From positions 16,425 to 80,424 of the forward strand of contig JAZTZO010000044.1 of assembly GCA_045637505.1 (NCBI GenBank): a stretch of DNA of 64,000 bases, given 5' to 3'. The notes beneath the pieces are model-generated. The model made no database searches and was not told the origin of the DNA. It saw only the letters and a program-made list of their open reading frames with translations. Origin of the DNA: RGIG4079 sp045637505. GTDB taxonomy: Bacteria; Bacteroidota; Bacteroidia; Bacteroidales; Muribaculaceae. The position numbers were made by a program, and so were the translations under genes. Shown piece by piece: positions 25,471 through 35,512 of the stretch; the first letter of the stretch is position 1; every line of letters starts with the position of its first letter.

Positions 25471-27483
25471 ATGAAGAAATTAACTTATGCAGTTTTGTCT
25501 ATCGCTTTTGCATCAACGATAACAATGTGCACAACTAAATCACCCAAGGGAGTGGACCGAGCTAATCTTAATGATTCAGTTGCTCCACAAGAAGATTTCT
25601 ATGAGTATGCATGTGGTGGCTGGATGAAAGCCAACCCATTGAAACCAGAGTATTCTCGTTTTGGAACTTTTGACCAACTCGGAGAAAACACTCGTGAACA
25701 AGTAAAAGCACTTGTCACAGGTCTTGATTCAAAAAATGCCGAAAAAGGATCGGCTGCGCAACAAATCGGCGATTTATATGCATTAGGCATGGATAGCGTT
25801 CGCCTTAACCAAGAAGGCGCAAAGCCAATTATCAAAGACCTTGAAACAATCAAAAGCACAAAACGCGAAGACATTATTGACCTCATGGCCACAATGATAG
25901 GCGTAGATGCTTTCTTTGGCACAGGTGTTGACGCCGACATGATGAATTCAAACATGAATACAATGTACTGGCAACAAGGTGGTCTTGGTCTTAGAGACAG
26001 AGACTACTACCTTGAGGATAGCGAAAACACCAATGCCATACGCGAAGCATACAAAACATATATTAAAACAATTACTCGCCTTGTAGGTTATGATGACGCT
26101 GCACAACAAAGAGTAGTTGACAATGTAATGAAAATCGAAACTGCATTGGCCACAGCCGCAATGACCCGTGAAGAATTACGCGACCCTATGGCAAGTTATA
26201 ACCCAATGACAATTGACAACATTGCCAAACAATATCCCAACGTTGATCTCAAACGCTACTTCCAAAAACAAGGATTAGAAGTTGACACTGTTATTGTAGG
26301 GCAACCTAAATCTCTAACTGCCGTTGATAACATCCTTAAGAACGAAGATATTCAAGCTATACAAGATTATATCGTAGCAGGATACATTTCATCGGCTGCG
26401 AACTTCCTTAGCGATGATTTTATCAATGCAAAATTTGAACTTTCAAAAGTTATCTCCGGCGTGCAACAAATACAACCTCGTTGGAAACGCGCATTGAGCA
26501 TTCCTAATAATATGCTTGGTGAAGCCGTAGGACAACTCTATGTTGAAAAACACTTCCCCCAATCATCTAAAGACAAAATGCTTGAACTTGTTGGAAATCT
26601 CAAAGTTGCGCTTGGCGAACACATCAACAACCTCACATGGATGAGCGATGCAACAAAAGCTAAAGCACAAGAGAAACTTTCAACATTCACCGTTAAAATT
26701 GGGTTCCCCGATAAATGGAGAGATTATTCAAAATTAACTATTGATCCATCAAAATCATATTGGGACAATGTAAAGGCAGCAATAAAACATAATGTTGACT
26801 TTAGTCTTGCTGATTATGGCAAACCTGTTGATAAAACTCGCTGGTATATGCCTCCTCAAACTGTTAATGCTTATTATAGTCCTCTTTCAAACGAAATTTG
26901 TTTCCCCGCAGGTATCCTTCAAGCGCCATTCTTTGACCCAGAAGCCGATGATGCTCTCAACTATGGAGCAATTGGCGTAGTTATTGGACACGAAATGATT
27001 CATGGATTTGATGATCAAGGTCGTCAATTTGACAAAGACGGCAACCTAAAAGATTGGTGGACTGCCGAAGATGCAGAAGCATTCAATAAATTAGCTGATG
27101 TCCTTGTTGCTCAATTTGATAGTATTGTAGTTCTTGGCGACACTCATGCCAATGGACGCTTCACTCTTGGTGAAAACATCGCCGACCAAGGAGGTTTGCG
27201 TGTTTCATATACAGCATATCAAAACTCTCTCAAAGGCAAAGAGCGCAAAGATATTGATGGATTTACTCCCGAACAACGTTTCTATCTCGCATATGCAAAT
27301 GTGTGGGCTGGCAACATTCGCGATGAGGAAATTCTTTCTCGCACAAAAACCGACCCACATTCACTTGGTCGTTGGCGCGTAAATGGCACATTACCCAACC
27401 TTGAAGAATTCTTCAAAGCATTTGGAGTAAAAGAAGGCGATAAGATGTTTAGACCTGCAACTGAACGAGTGGTTATTTGGTAA
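25471..27483 (+). CDS. M13 family zinc metallopeptidase, lipoprotein
   Basis: A neprilysin/PepO-type peptidase of 670 residues. The N-terminus is a lipoprotein signal with Cys at about residue 20 (TITMC), so it is probably membrane-tethered outside the cytoplasm. The catalytic motif VIGHEMIHGFDDQG supplies HExxH, the third ligand Glu is in GENIADQGG, and NAYYSP marks the conserved N-A-Y substrate site. The C-terminal family motif CxxW is degenerate here (ends VVIW, no Cys). Confidence 0.95.
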   Translation: MKKLTYAVLSIAFASTITMCTTKSPKGVDRANLNDSVAPQEDFYEYACGGWMKANPLKPEYSRFGTFDQLGENTREQVKALVTGLDSKNAEKGSAAQQIGDLYALGMDSVRLNQEGAKPIIKDLETIKSTKREDIIDLMATMIGVDAFFGTGVDADMMNSNMNTMYWQQGGLGLRDRDYYLEDSENTNAIREAYKTYIKTITRLVGYDDAAQQRVVDNVMKIETALATAAMTREELRDPMASYNPMTIDNIAKQYPNVDLKRYFQKQGLEVDTVIVGQPKSLTAVDNILKNEDIQAIQDYIVAGYISSAANFLSDDFINAKFELSKVISGVQQIQPRWKRALSIPNNMLGEAVGQLYVEKHFPQSSKDKMLELVGNLKVALGEHINNLTWMSDATKAKAQEKLSTFTVKIGFPDKWRDYSKLTIDPSKSYWDNVKAAIKHNVDFSLADYGKPVDKTRWYMPPQTVNAYYSPLSNEICFPAGILQAPFFDPEADDALNYGAIGVVIGHEMIHGFDDQGRQFDKDGNLKDWWTAEDAEAFNKLADVLVAQFDSIVVLGDTHANGRFTLGENIADQGGLRVSYTAYQNSLKGKERKDIDGFTPEQRFYLAYANVWAGNIRDEEILSRTKTDPHSLGRWRVNGTLPNLEEFFKAFGVKEGDKMFRPATERVVIW

Positions 27484-27508
27484 ACCATCTCTCATTGATA
27501 GCAAAAAA

Positions 27509-27537
27509 GTGAAGCCTTGTGCTTCACTTTTTTTTAT
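27509..27537 (+). terminator. Terminator of the M13 peptidase gene
   Basis: Stem GTGAAGC / GCTTCAC, loop CTTGT, preceded by six A and followed by eight T. The A and T runs can extend the stem. Confidence 0.9.
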
Positions 27538-27722
27538 TTTCTTATAAACTATTGTAACACATATTTTTTTCATCACATAACTTGCCATTTTTTTATTGCA
27601 AAACCCTCAATAAAAGCCTCAATTTTAATCCGTCAACTATACATTTATTCCATCTATATTTTTCCACAAAATTCACACTCCGAATTTTGCGCGATTTATG
27701 CGATTTTGTCAATAAAAATTCC

Positions 27723-27730
27723 TATATTTG
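27723..27730 (+). promoter_or_regulatory. -7 box of the dnaN operon
   Basis: TATATTTG, 44 bases before the dnaN ATG. The TTTG at 27705-27708 is too close (14 bases) to be a standard -33 element. The 27538-27722 stretch before it holds no gene. Confidence 0.5.
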
Positions 27731-27774
27731 TAAATTAATAAATTAGACAATAATAAACACAAAAATATACTAAT

Positions 27775-28902
27775 ATGAAATTCAACGTACCGAGCAAAAC
27801 GCTCTATAGCTATGTTTCTTCAGTAAGCAAAGTTATCAACTCTAAAAACGCATTAGCAATCCTCAACAATTTCCTATTTACACTCGAAGGGAATCAATTA
27901 ACAATCACAGCGTCAGACCTTGAAAACACCCTAACTGCTCGCGTGCCTGTTTCAGAAGCTGAAGGCGAAGGCAAATTTTGTATTGACGCCCGTCGTTTAG
28001 TTGACTTATTAAAAGAAATGCCCGACCAAGGCATTACATTTGAAATTGACAACAACTTAGCCGTTGAAATTACTTATCCAAGTGGTAACTATAGCCTCAT
28101 TGCTCTTAATGGCAACGAATATCCATCTAACAACGATGATAGCGAAGAGATGGGACGCCTTGAGTTCACTTGCCCAACCAAACAAATTATCGATGGTATA
28201 GATAACACCTTGTTTGCTGTAGGTAACGACGACCTTCGTCCACAAATGATGGGTATCCTTTGGGACATCAAGCCCGATGCTATTACATTTGTCGCAACCG
28301 ATACTCGCAAACTCGTAAAATATCGCAATGCGCTATCGGCTCCCGGTGTTGCTGGGTCATGCATTCTTCCTATCAAACCTGCAACTGTATTGAAAAATGT
28401 ATTTGCCAAGGAAGAAACAGTTAATGTAACCATTGAGCCCAAAAGCGCTACATTTGAAAGTGCTTCATTTACCTTCAACTGTAGATTTATCAAAGGTAAT
28501 TTCCCCGACTACAATCGTGTAATCCCTACAAACAACCCTTACAAACTCACTGTTGATCGTCAATCGTTCCTTAACGCAGTGCGTCGTGTAGGTGTATTTG
28601 TGGACCCAGGGCACGGATTGGTAAAATTCAAACTCACTCCCGACAAAGTAATTCTCAAAGCACAAGATAATAACTTCCAAACATCGGCATGGGAGTCTGT
28701 TCCATGTGACTTCACTGGAGATGAAATGGTGATTGGATTCAGTGCTCCTTATTTGATTGAAATCTTTGGCACATTACCTACAAGTGACATCGTTATCTCA
28801 TTATCTGACCCAAGCCGTCCAGGCGTATTCCTTCCTTCAGAAGACAAAGAAAATAGTGAATTATTGATGTTGCTTATGCCAATGACTGTTGCTGAATTTT
28901 AA
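27775..28902 (+). CDS. dnaN: DNA polymerase III beta subunit (sliding clamp)
   Basis: A 375-residue clamp with three repeated domains. Visible are FNVPSKTLYSYVSSVSKVINSKNALAIL at the start, the ITASDLENT strand and the C-terminal LLMPM.V region that forms the peptide-binding pocket. It heads an operon with an exonuclease, coaBC, a PorD-like gene, recN, rlmB and purT; dnaA is not adjacent, so this is not by itself an origin marker. Confidence 0.97.
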   Translation: MKFNVPSKTLYSYVSSVSKVINSKNALAILNNFLFTLEGNQLTITASDLENTLTARVPVSEAEGEGKFCIDARRLVDLLKEMPDQGITFEIDNNLAVEITYPSGNYSLIALNGNEYPSNNDDSEEMGRLEFTCPTKQIIDGIDNTLFAVGNDDLRPQMMGILWDIKPDAITFVATDTRKLVKYRNALSAPGVAGSCILPIKPATVLKNVFAKEETVNVTIEPKSATFESASFTFNCRFIKGNFPDYNRVIPTNNPYKLTVDRQSFLNAVRRVGVFVDPGHGLVKFKLTPDKVILKAQDNNFQTSAWESVPCDFTGDEMVIGFSAPYLIEIFGTLPTSDIVISLSDPSRPGVFLPSEDKENSELLMLLMPMTVAEF

Positions 28903-28907
28903 TTAAG

Positions 28908-29669
28908 ATGGAACTAAACTTAAAAAAGCCAATCATATTTTTTGATCTTGAAACTACTGGTACAAACATCACCACTGACCGTATCGTAGAAATTTCAATG
29001 ATTAAAATTATGCCCAACGGCGAGGAGAAAGAGCGCACATTGCGCATCAATCCCGAAATGCCTATTCCACCCGAAGCAACTGCTGTGCATCACATCACCA
29101 ATGAAGATGTGGCTAATTGTCGCACTTTCAAAGAAATTGCAAAAGATTTAGCTCAAAGTTTTGTGGGGTGTGATATTGCAGGGTTTAATTCAAACAAATT
29201 TGACATACCAATGCTTGACCAAGAGTTTCAACGTGTAGGTGTAAAATTTGATTTTACTAAACCTCGTTTCATTGATGTTCAAACAATTTTCCACAAAAAA
29301 GAGCAACGCACACTTGTTGCTGCATATAAATTTTATTGTGGAAAAGAATTAAATGACGCTCACTCGGCAAGTGCTGATACTCGTGCGACATATGAAGTAT
29401 TAAAAGCACAGCTCGACATGTATGACGATCTCCCAAATGACATGGAGGCATTATCGGAATTCTCATCTCAAAATAGAAATGTAGATTTAGCCGGTCGCGT
29501 CATATATAATGATAAACGCCAAGAGGTAATTAACTTTGGGAAATATAAAGGGCAACTCGTGGAAGATGTTTTGAAAAAAGATATCGGCTATTATAGTTGG
29601 ATTATGCAAGGTGATTTTCCTCAAAACACCAAAGATGTATTTACAAATATTAAACTTCGTTCAAAATAA
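28908..29669 (+). CDS. DnaQ-like 3'-5' exonuclease
   Basis: A 253-residue DEDDh exonuclease: FFDLETTGTN (Asp, Glu), GFNSNKFDIPML (second Asp region), and HSASADTRATYEVL (His, Asp). A C-terminal segment NFGKYKGQLVEDVL...YYSWIMQGDF is a small domain found in exonuclease X-like proteins. It sits 5 bases after dnaN, so a proofreading or repair role with the clamp is plausible, although the main epsilon subunit could be elsewhere. Its stop overlaps the coaBC start (TAATG). Confidence 0.93.
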   Translation: MELNLKKPIIFFDLETTGTNITTDRIVEISMIKIMPNGEEKERTLRINPEMPIPPEATAVHHITNEDVANCRTFKEIAKDLAQSFVGCDIAGFNSNKFDIPMLDQEFQRVGVKFDFTKPRFIDVQTIFHKKEQRTLVAAYKFYCGKELNDAHSASADTRATYEVLKAQLDMYDDLPNDMEALSEFSSQNRNVDLAGRVIYNDKRQEVINFGKYKGQLVEDVLKKDIGYYSWIMQGDFPQNTKDVFTNIKLRSK

Positions 29670-30865
29670 TGCTGAAAGGCAAACACATAATATTAGGAAT
29701 ATCGGGTGGCATAGCTGCCTATAAATCAGTAACACTTTTAAGATTATTGATTAAGGCAGGCGCTGAAGTTCAAGTTGTGATAACACCTTCGGGAAAAGAA
29801 TTTATCACTCCTGTTACGCTATCGGCTTTAAGTGGCAAACCTGTTGTTAGCGAGTTTTTCACTGCCAACACAGGCGAATGGCATAGTCATGTTGACCTTG
29901 GGTTATGGGCGGATGCTATGGTAGTTGCACCTGCTACGGCTTCATCAATAGCAAAAATGACAAATGGCGTTGCCGACAACATGCTCATTACCACCTATCT
30001 ATCGGCCAAGGCCCCAGTATTCATTGCACCAGCAATGGATCTTGACATGATGGCACATCCAACTACAATTCGTAATATTGAGTTGCTAAAAAGTTATGGC
30101 AACCATATAATAGAGCCCGCAGAAGGAGAATTAGCGAGTCATCTCATAGGTAAAGGTCGCATGGAAGAACCCGAAGCTATCGTTGAATATCTCAATAAGT
30201 TTTTTGCCTCATCACAAGATCTAAAAGGTAAAAAGGTATTAGTTACTGCAGGTCCAACATACGAAAAAATTGATCCTGTTAGATTCATTGGCAACTACTC
30301 TTCGGGCAAAATGGGATATGCTATCGCTGAAGAAGCGGCTCGTCGTGGTGCAGATGTAACAATCGTGAGCGGTCCAGTTTCAATTACAACATCAACGCCC
30401 AACATTAATGTCATAAAGGTAGAGTCAGCCCGAGAAATGTATGACCAATGCGTAAATATCTATCCAAATTGCGACTTGGGCATCATGTGTGCAGCGGTTG
30501 CCGATTATGCACCAGCTGAATATGTTGATTCTAAAATCAAACGAGAAAAAGAAGAAATCCCTGTAATTAAATTGATTAAGAATCCCGACATTGCAGCAGC
30601 TCTTGGTGCAATGAAAGCACCATCTCAAAAATTAGTAGGCTTTGCACTTGAAACAAACAACGAAGAATCAAATGCTCTTGATAAATTGCATCGCAAAAAT
30701 CTTGATATGATAGTGCTTAATTCGTTGCAAGATTCGGGAGCATGTTTTGGAACCGACACTAATAAAATAACAACATATTTTTCTAATGGCAAAAAATTGG
30801 AATTTCCATTAAAATCGAAGGTGGAAGTTGCAAAAGATATTATTGATTCCATTTTAAAGAAATGA
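29669..30865 (+). CDS. coaBC: Bifunctional phosphopantothenoylcysteine decarboxylase/synthetase
   Basis: A 398-residue CoA biosynthesis enzyme. The N-terminal FMN-dependent CoaC half has GISGGIAAYKS, the PASANT-like VAPATASSIAKMTNG and the substrate-binding APAMDLDMMAHP. The C-terminal CTP-dependent CoaB half has VTAGPTYEKIDPVRFIGNYSSGKMG and a conserved C-terminal lysine region. It is coupled by overlaps at both ends (TAATG before, ATGA after). Confidence 0.97.
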   Translation: MLKGKHIILGISGGIAAYKSVTLLRLLIKAGAEVQVVITPSGKEFITPVTLSALSGKPVVSEFFTANTGEWHSHVDLGLWADAMVVAPATASSIAKMTNGVADNMLITTYLSAKAPVFIAPAMDLDMMAHPTTIRNIELLKSYGNHIIEPAEGELASHLIGKGRMEEPEAIVEYLNKFFASSQDLKGKKVLVTAGPTYEKIDPVRFIGNYSSGKMGYAIAEEAARRGADVTIVSGPVSITTSTPNINVIKVESAREMYDQCVNIYPNCDLGIMCAAVADYAPAEYVDSKIKREKEEIPVIKLIKNPDIAAALGAMKAPSQKLVGFALETNNEESNALDKLHRKNLDMIVLNSLQDSGACFGTDTNKITTYFSNGKKLEFPLKSKVEVAKDIIDSILKK

Positions 30866-31782
30866 AAATTGTTCGACATATAATCACAATTCTAATTTGC
30901 TCGATAATTAATCTACTTACATTTTCAGTAAGTGGACAAGAGTTAAATTGCCAAGTTGAAGTTAATGCCGACCAAGTTCAAGCGGCAAACAAACAAGTTT
31001 TTAAAACATTAGAAGAAGCTATTAACGAGTATATGAACACTAATAAGTTTTCTAATGCTCAATTTAGCATCAATGAGAAAATCAATTGCCGACTATTTTT
31101 CACCATTAAAGAATACAATGATAATACGATGGTTGGAGACTTACAAATTCAATCATCGCGCCCAGTATATAATAGCACATATACCACAACATTAATCAAT
31201 TTCAAAGACACTAAAATAGAGTTTACCTATCAAGAAAATGAGCCTCTAATTTTCTCGGAAAACAATATGGAAAGTAATCTCACGGCAATATTAAATTTTT
31301 ATGCCTACATGATTCTTGCCATTGACTTTGACTCTTTCTCACCCAAGGGTGGTGATATTTTCTATGAAAAGGCCCAAAATGTGGTGCAAATGGCTCAATC
31401 ATCGGGCGAAAGTGGATGGAAAGCATTTGAAGATACAAAAAATCGCCCATCGGTTTTGGCAGCATATACCGAACCTAATACCTCTATAATGAGGACTCTT
31501 CTTTATGAGTACCATCGTTTAGGTCTTGATGAAATGGTTTTAAGCCCCGATAAAGGTCGCGCTAAAATTAGTTCTACACTTGAGTATCTCAACAAGATTT
31601 ATGATGTGGCACCAATGTCGGTGGGTTTATCAATGTTTAAAGATGCAAAACTCGATGAATTGGTGAATCTCTACACCAAAGCCTCACAAACCGAGCGAGA
31701 CAATGCATATGAGATATTGTCTAATCTATACCCTACTGAAAACGACCGATTAACTAAAATAAAGACAGGAACAAATAAGTAA
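30862..31782 (+). CDS. DUF4835 (PorD-like) protein
   Basis: A 306-residue secreted protein with a signal peptide ending near SVSGQE. It carries the DUF4835 pattern: ELNCQVEVNADQVQ, a middle FYAYMILAIDFDSFSPKGGD and a conserved position between coaBC and recN. DUF4835 members are named PorD in some annotations and linked to the type IX secretion system, which fits the two sorting-domain proteases in this window; the functional evidence is limited. Its ATG overlaps the coaBC stop (ATGA). Confidence 0.83.
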   Translation: MKIVRHIITILICSIINLLTFSVSGQELNCQVEVNADQVQAANKQVFKTLEEAINEYMNTNKFSNAQFSINEKINCRLFFTIKEYNDNTMVGDLQIQSSRPVYNSTYTTTLINFKDTKIEFTYQENEPLIFSENNMESNLTAILNFYAYMILAIDFDSFSPKGGDIFYEKAQNVVQMAQSSGESGWKAFEDTKNRPSVLAAYTEPNTSIMRTLLYEYHRLGLDEMVLSPDKGRAKISSTLEYLNKIYDVAPMSVGLSMFKDAKLDELVNLYTKASQTERDNAYEILSNLYPTENDRLTKIKTGTNK

Positions 31783-31792
31783 ATCTCTGAGA

Positions 31793-33460
31793 ATGCTTGA
31801 ATCATTGCACATTTCAAATTATGCGCTAATCGATAAGATTGACATAGATTTTCACCCAGGGCTTAATATTATCACAGGTGAAACTGGGGCTGGAAAATCT
31901 ATTATTCTCGGAGCATTATCTTTAATTTTAGGAGAACGCGCCGACACAAAAGTTGTGCGCAACACTCAACTAAAATCAATTATCGAAGCGACATTCTCGG
32001 TAAAACAATTCCAATCATTACAAAAATATTGCAAAGAGAATGATATTGAATGGGACGCAAATGAATGCATTTTGCGCAGGGAAATTCTGCCTACTGGGCG
32101 CACAAGAGCATTTGTCAATGACTCCCCTGTCTCACTCTCTCAACTTCAATATATCGCAGTTCAACTTGTTGATATTCATTCTCAACATCAAAATAGGCTG
32201 ATTTCGTCAAACGAATATCAACTTAACATTATCGATACTCTTGCCAACAATAACGAGTTATTACACGAATATCAATCTCGCTATAATGCTTTTAAGAATG
32301 CAGTAAAAGAACTAAAGAATGCGAGAGAACTCATTAACAAGAACAATTCCGACAAAGATTATTTAAAATTTCAATTGCAGCAACTTTCAGAGATGAAACT
32401 TGTTGCTGGAGAACAAGTTGAACTTGAAAAGGAACGAGAAGTTTTATCTAATTTAACCGAAATTAAACTTCGATTAGATGCCACCCTTTCGTCACTATCA
32501 AATGATAATGTTAATGCGTTATCACTACTAAAAGATGCTACTGACAATTGTTCACATCTGACGAAGTATGATAACGATATAGCAACTCTTGCAGAGCGTT
32601 TAGACTCGGCTCGTATTGAAATACAAGATGTTGCTGATACGCTCGACCAGTTTAACAATAAATTCAGCGCTGACCCTAATGAGCTTGATTACATTGAACA
32701 ACGCTTAAATAATATATATGCGCTTCAACAACGACATAAAGTCAATAGTGTTGAAGAACTAATTGCTATTAAAGAAGAACTTGAAGGGAAACTCAATGCA
32801 ATAGATAATAGCGATGAACATTTAGCACAACTTGAACATAACGCCAAACAAGCACAACGACACGCATTAGAAATAGCCAAAGAAATATCGGTCACCCGTA
32901 AAAACGAAGCTAAAAAATTTGCAACATTACTTAAAGAGCGTGCTCTTCCATTGGGCATGAAGAATATTCAATGCGAGGTTTCAATAACCAACACTACATC
33001 ATTGCAACCACATGGCATTGACAATGTTGAATTCTTATTTGCTTTTAACAAAAATCAAAGCCTCATGCCTGTTGATGGCACAGCATCGGGTGGCGAAATA
33101 TCTCGCTTAATGCTTTCTATCAAATCTATTATTGCCAACAAAATGCAGTTACCATCAATAATTTTTGACGAGGTAGATACTGGAGTATCGGGTGATGTAG
33201 CAAATCGAATGGGTGAAATGATGCAAAACATAGCCCAAAACATCCAAGTAATAGCAATTACCCACCTACCGCAGGTTGCCGCCAAAGGCAATTGGCAATA
33301 TAAAGTGTATAAAGAAGATAACAACGACACTACCAATACTCACATTAGAGAGCTAACTCATGATGAACGCATTAATGAAATTGCAATCATGTTAAGTGGT
33401 TCGAGCGTTGAAGAAACGGCAATAGCTAATGCTAAATCATTGTTGAATCAGAAAAAATAG
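31793..33460 (+). CDS. recN: DNA repair protein RecN
   Basis: A 555-residue SMC-like ATPase for double-strand-break repair. It has Walker A in ITGETGAGKSIILGAL, a signature ASGGEISRLMLSIKS, Walker B FDEVDTGVSGDVA and the D-loop/H-loop THLPQVAA, with a long coiled-coil centre rich in Leu, Glu, Lys and Asn (about 155-370). It starts 10 bases after the PorD-like gene. Confidence 0.97.
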   Translation: MLESLHISNYALIDKIDIDFHPGLNIITGETGAGKSIILGALSLILGERADTKVVRNTQLKSIIEATFSVKQFQSLQKYCKENDIEWDANECILRREILPTGRTRAFVNDSPVSLSQLQYIAVQLVDIHSQHQNRLISSNEYQLNIIDTLANNNELLHEYQSRYNAFKNAVKELKNARELINKNNSDKDYLKFQLQQLSEMKLVAGEQVELEKEREVLSNLTEIKLRLDATLSSLSNDNVNALSLLKDATDNCSHLTKYDNDIATLAERLDSARIEIQDVADTLDQFNNKFSADPNELDYIEQRLNNIYALQQRHKVNSVEELIAIKEELEGKLNAIDNSDEHLAQLEHNAKQAQRHALEIAKEISVTRKNEAKKFATLLKERALPLGMKNIQCEVSITNTTSLQPHGIDNVEFLFAFNKNQSLMPVDGTASGGEISRLMLSIKSIIANKMQLPSIIFDEVDTGVSGDVANRMGEMMQNIAQNIQVIAITHLPQVAAKGNWQYKVYKEDNNDTTNTHIRELTHDERINEIAIMLSGSSVEETAIANAKSLLNQKK

Positions 33461-33469
33461 GTACAATAT

Positions 33470-34225
33470 ATGGAACGTAACGAATATATATTTGGCATTC
33501 GTGCCGTAATGGAGGCTATCGAAGCCGGTAAAGATATAGATAAAATTCTAATTAAAAAGGATTTACAAGGCGATCTTGTTGGTGAATTATTTGACCTCAT
33601 ACATGAATATAAGATTGTAACTCAACGAGTTCCCATTGAACGAATTAACAAAATTACTCGAAAAAACCACCAAGGAGTTGTCGCAATTCTATCGGCTGTA
33701 ACATATCATTCACTTGAAAACTTGGTTCCACAAGTATATGAAGATGGCATGTTACCATTTATAGTAGTTCTTGATGGCATCACAGATGTTCGCAATTTTG
33801 GTGCAATATCACGCACATGCGAGTGTGTTGGAGCTAATGCAATTGTCATACCCGAACGAGGCTGTGTTACAGTAAATGCCGATGCAATTAAAACCTCGGC
33901 AGGCGCATTACATTACCTACCCGTGTGTCGCGAAAAGAATGTAGTATCGGCGGTGAGATTTTTAAAAGACAACGGCTATCAAATTGTGGCAGCATCAGAA
34001 AAAGCACAAATCTCTTATACCGAAGCTGATTATACTGGTCCGGTTGCTATTGTTATGGGTGCTGAAGATATAGGCATTTCGCCCGAGGTGCTACGTTTAT
34101 GTGATACAATGGTTTCTATTCCTCAATTTGGCAACATTGGTTCTTTAAATGTATCGGTTGCAGCAGGTGTTATGATGTATGAAGTTGTACGCCAACGATT
34201 GGCCGCTAACATGAATGTAGAATAA
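33470..34225 (+). CDS. rlmB: RlmB-type 23S rRNA 2'-O-methyltransferase (SpoU/TrmH family)
   Basis: A 251-residue knotted-fold methyltransferase. The N-terminal substrate-binding domain has FGIRAVMEAIEAGK and KNHQGVVAIL; the catalytic SPOUT domain has DGITDVRNFGAISRTCEC, IVMGAEDIGIS and SIPQFGNIGSLNVSVAAGV. RlmB methylates G2251 of 23S rRNA in E. coli; other TrmH-family targets cannot be excluded. Confidence 0.93.
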   Translation: MERNEYIFGIRAVMEAIEAGKDIDKILIKKDLQGDLVGELFDLIHEYKIVTQRVPIERINKITRKNHQGVVAILSAVTYHSLENLVPQVYEDGMLPFIVVLDGITDVRNFGAISRTCECVGANAIVIPERGCVTVNADAIKTSAGALHYLPVCREKNVVSAVRFLKDNGYQIVAASEKAQISYTEADYTGPVAIVMGAEDIGISPEVLRLCDTMVSIPQFGNIGSLNVSVAAGVMMYEVVRQRLAANMNVE

Positions 34226-34251
34226 ATTATTATAAATAAATACACGTTATT

Positions 34252-35442
34252 ATGGCAAAAATAGGTTCTGTAATGACCTCAGTAGGTCGAAAAGCACTTC
34301 TACTTGGAAGTGGAGAATTAGGTAAAGAAGTTGCAATCGAATTGCAACGTTATGGAGTTGAAGTTGTTGCTTGCGATAAATATCCAGGTGCGCCAGCTAT
34401 GCAAATAGCTCATCGTTGTCATGTATTTAATATGCTTGATGGTGAAAAACTCCGCGAAATCATTGAATTGGAAAAACCCGACCATATTATTCCTGAAGTA
34501 GAAGCTATCGCAACACCAGTTCTTAAAGAACTTGAAGCAGAAGGATATAACGTAACTCCTACTGCAAACGCTGCATGGTTGACAATGAATCGAGAAGGTA
34601 TTCGTCGTCTTGCCGCTGAAGAATTAGGTGTAAAAACATCTCCTTACAGATTTGCATCGGACTACGAAGAATTCAAAAAGGCAGTTGAAGAAATTGGAAT
34701 TCCATGCGTAGTAAAACCAATTATGAGTTCATCGGGACACGGACAAAGTGTAATCAAAACAGCTGATGATATTGAAAACTCTTGGAAAACAGCACAAGAA
34801 GGTGGCCGTGCTGGTGCTGGTCGCGTTATCGTTGAAGGTTTCGTTAAATTTGATTATGAAATCACCCTTTTAACTGTACGCAGCTGCTCTGGCACAACAT
34901 TCTGTGCACCTGTAGGACACATCCAAATCGATGGCGACTATCGCTATTCATGGCAACCACAACCAATGACCGACAATGCACTTGTTTCGGCTCAAGAAAT
35001 TGCTAAAAAAGTAACTGATGCACTTGGTGGCTATGGCATTTTCGGGGTTGAGTTATTCATCAAAGGTGACGAAGTTATATTTAGTGAAGTGTCGCCACGT
35101 CCACACGACACAGGTATGGTAACAATGATTTCACAAGACATGAGTGAATTTGCTCTACACGCTCGTGCTTTACTTGGTCTTCCCGTTCCTGCAATTCGAT
35201 TCTATGGTCCATCGGCTTCTCGCGCAGTAGTTGTAGAAGGTAACACCGATAAAATCGAGATGGACAACCTTGAAGAGGTATTGGCCGAAGAAGGTGTTCA
35301 AATGCGAATTTTTGGCAAGCCCGAGGTAAAAGGTCATCGTCGCATGGCAGTAATTCTTGCCACAGACGAAACAGTTGAAGCAGCACGCGAAAAAGCTGAA
35401 CGAGCATACAACAAACTCAAGGTTAATGTTCTTCCTCGATAA
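34252..35442 (+). CDS. purT: Formate-dependent phosphoribosylglycinamide formyltransferase
   Basis: PurT (396 residues) formylates GAR with formate and ATP in purine synthesis. The ATP-grasp fold is clear: LLLGSGELGKEVAIELQRYGVEV at the start, IPCVVKPIMSSSGHGQS, GAGRVIVEGFV, FDYEITLLTVRS, GIFGVELFIKGDEVIFSEVSPRPHDTG and a C-terminal RRMAVILA. It is the last gene of the plus-strand operon from dnaN and has a terminator behind it. The folate-dependent PurN was not seen in the window. Confidence 0.97.
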   Translation: MAKIGSVMTSVGRKALLLGSGELGKEVAIELQRYGVEVVACDKYPGAPAMQIAHRCHVFNMLDGEKLREIIELEKPDHIIPEVEAIATPVLKELEAEGYNVTPTANAAWLTMNREGIRRLAAEELGVKTSPYRFASDYEEFKKAVEEIGIPCVVKPIMSSSGHGQSVIKTADDIENSWKTAQEGGRAGAGRVIVEGFVKFDYEITLLTVRSCSGTTFCAPVGHIQIDGDYRYSWQPQPMTDNALVSAQEIAKKVTDALGGYGIFGVELFIKGDEVIFSEVSPRPHDTGMVTMISQDMSEFALHARALLGLPVPAIRFYGPSASRAVVVEGNTDKIEMDNLEEVLAEEGVQMRIFGKPEVKGHRRMAVILATDETVEAAREKAERAYNKLKVNVLPR

Positions 35443-35463
35443 ATTTTTTTCGTAAATACAAAA

Positions 35464-35492
35464 ATAAATGGAGCCAATAGGCTCCATTATTT
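35464..35492 (+). terminator. Terminator of purT
   Basis: Stem AATGGAGCC / GGCTCCATT with loop AATA; AT-rich on both sides, so it may serve both strands. Confidence 0.8.
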
Positions 35493-35512
35493 ATATATAT
35501 ACATCAATGATA

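Noticed and set aside
27538..27722. AT-rich gap before dnaN considered as a replication origin
   Set aside because: dnaA is absent and no cluster of DnaA boxes (TTATCCACA type) is seen; dnaN here belongs to a metabolic/repair operon.
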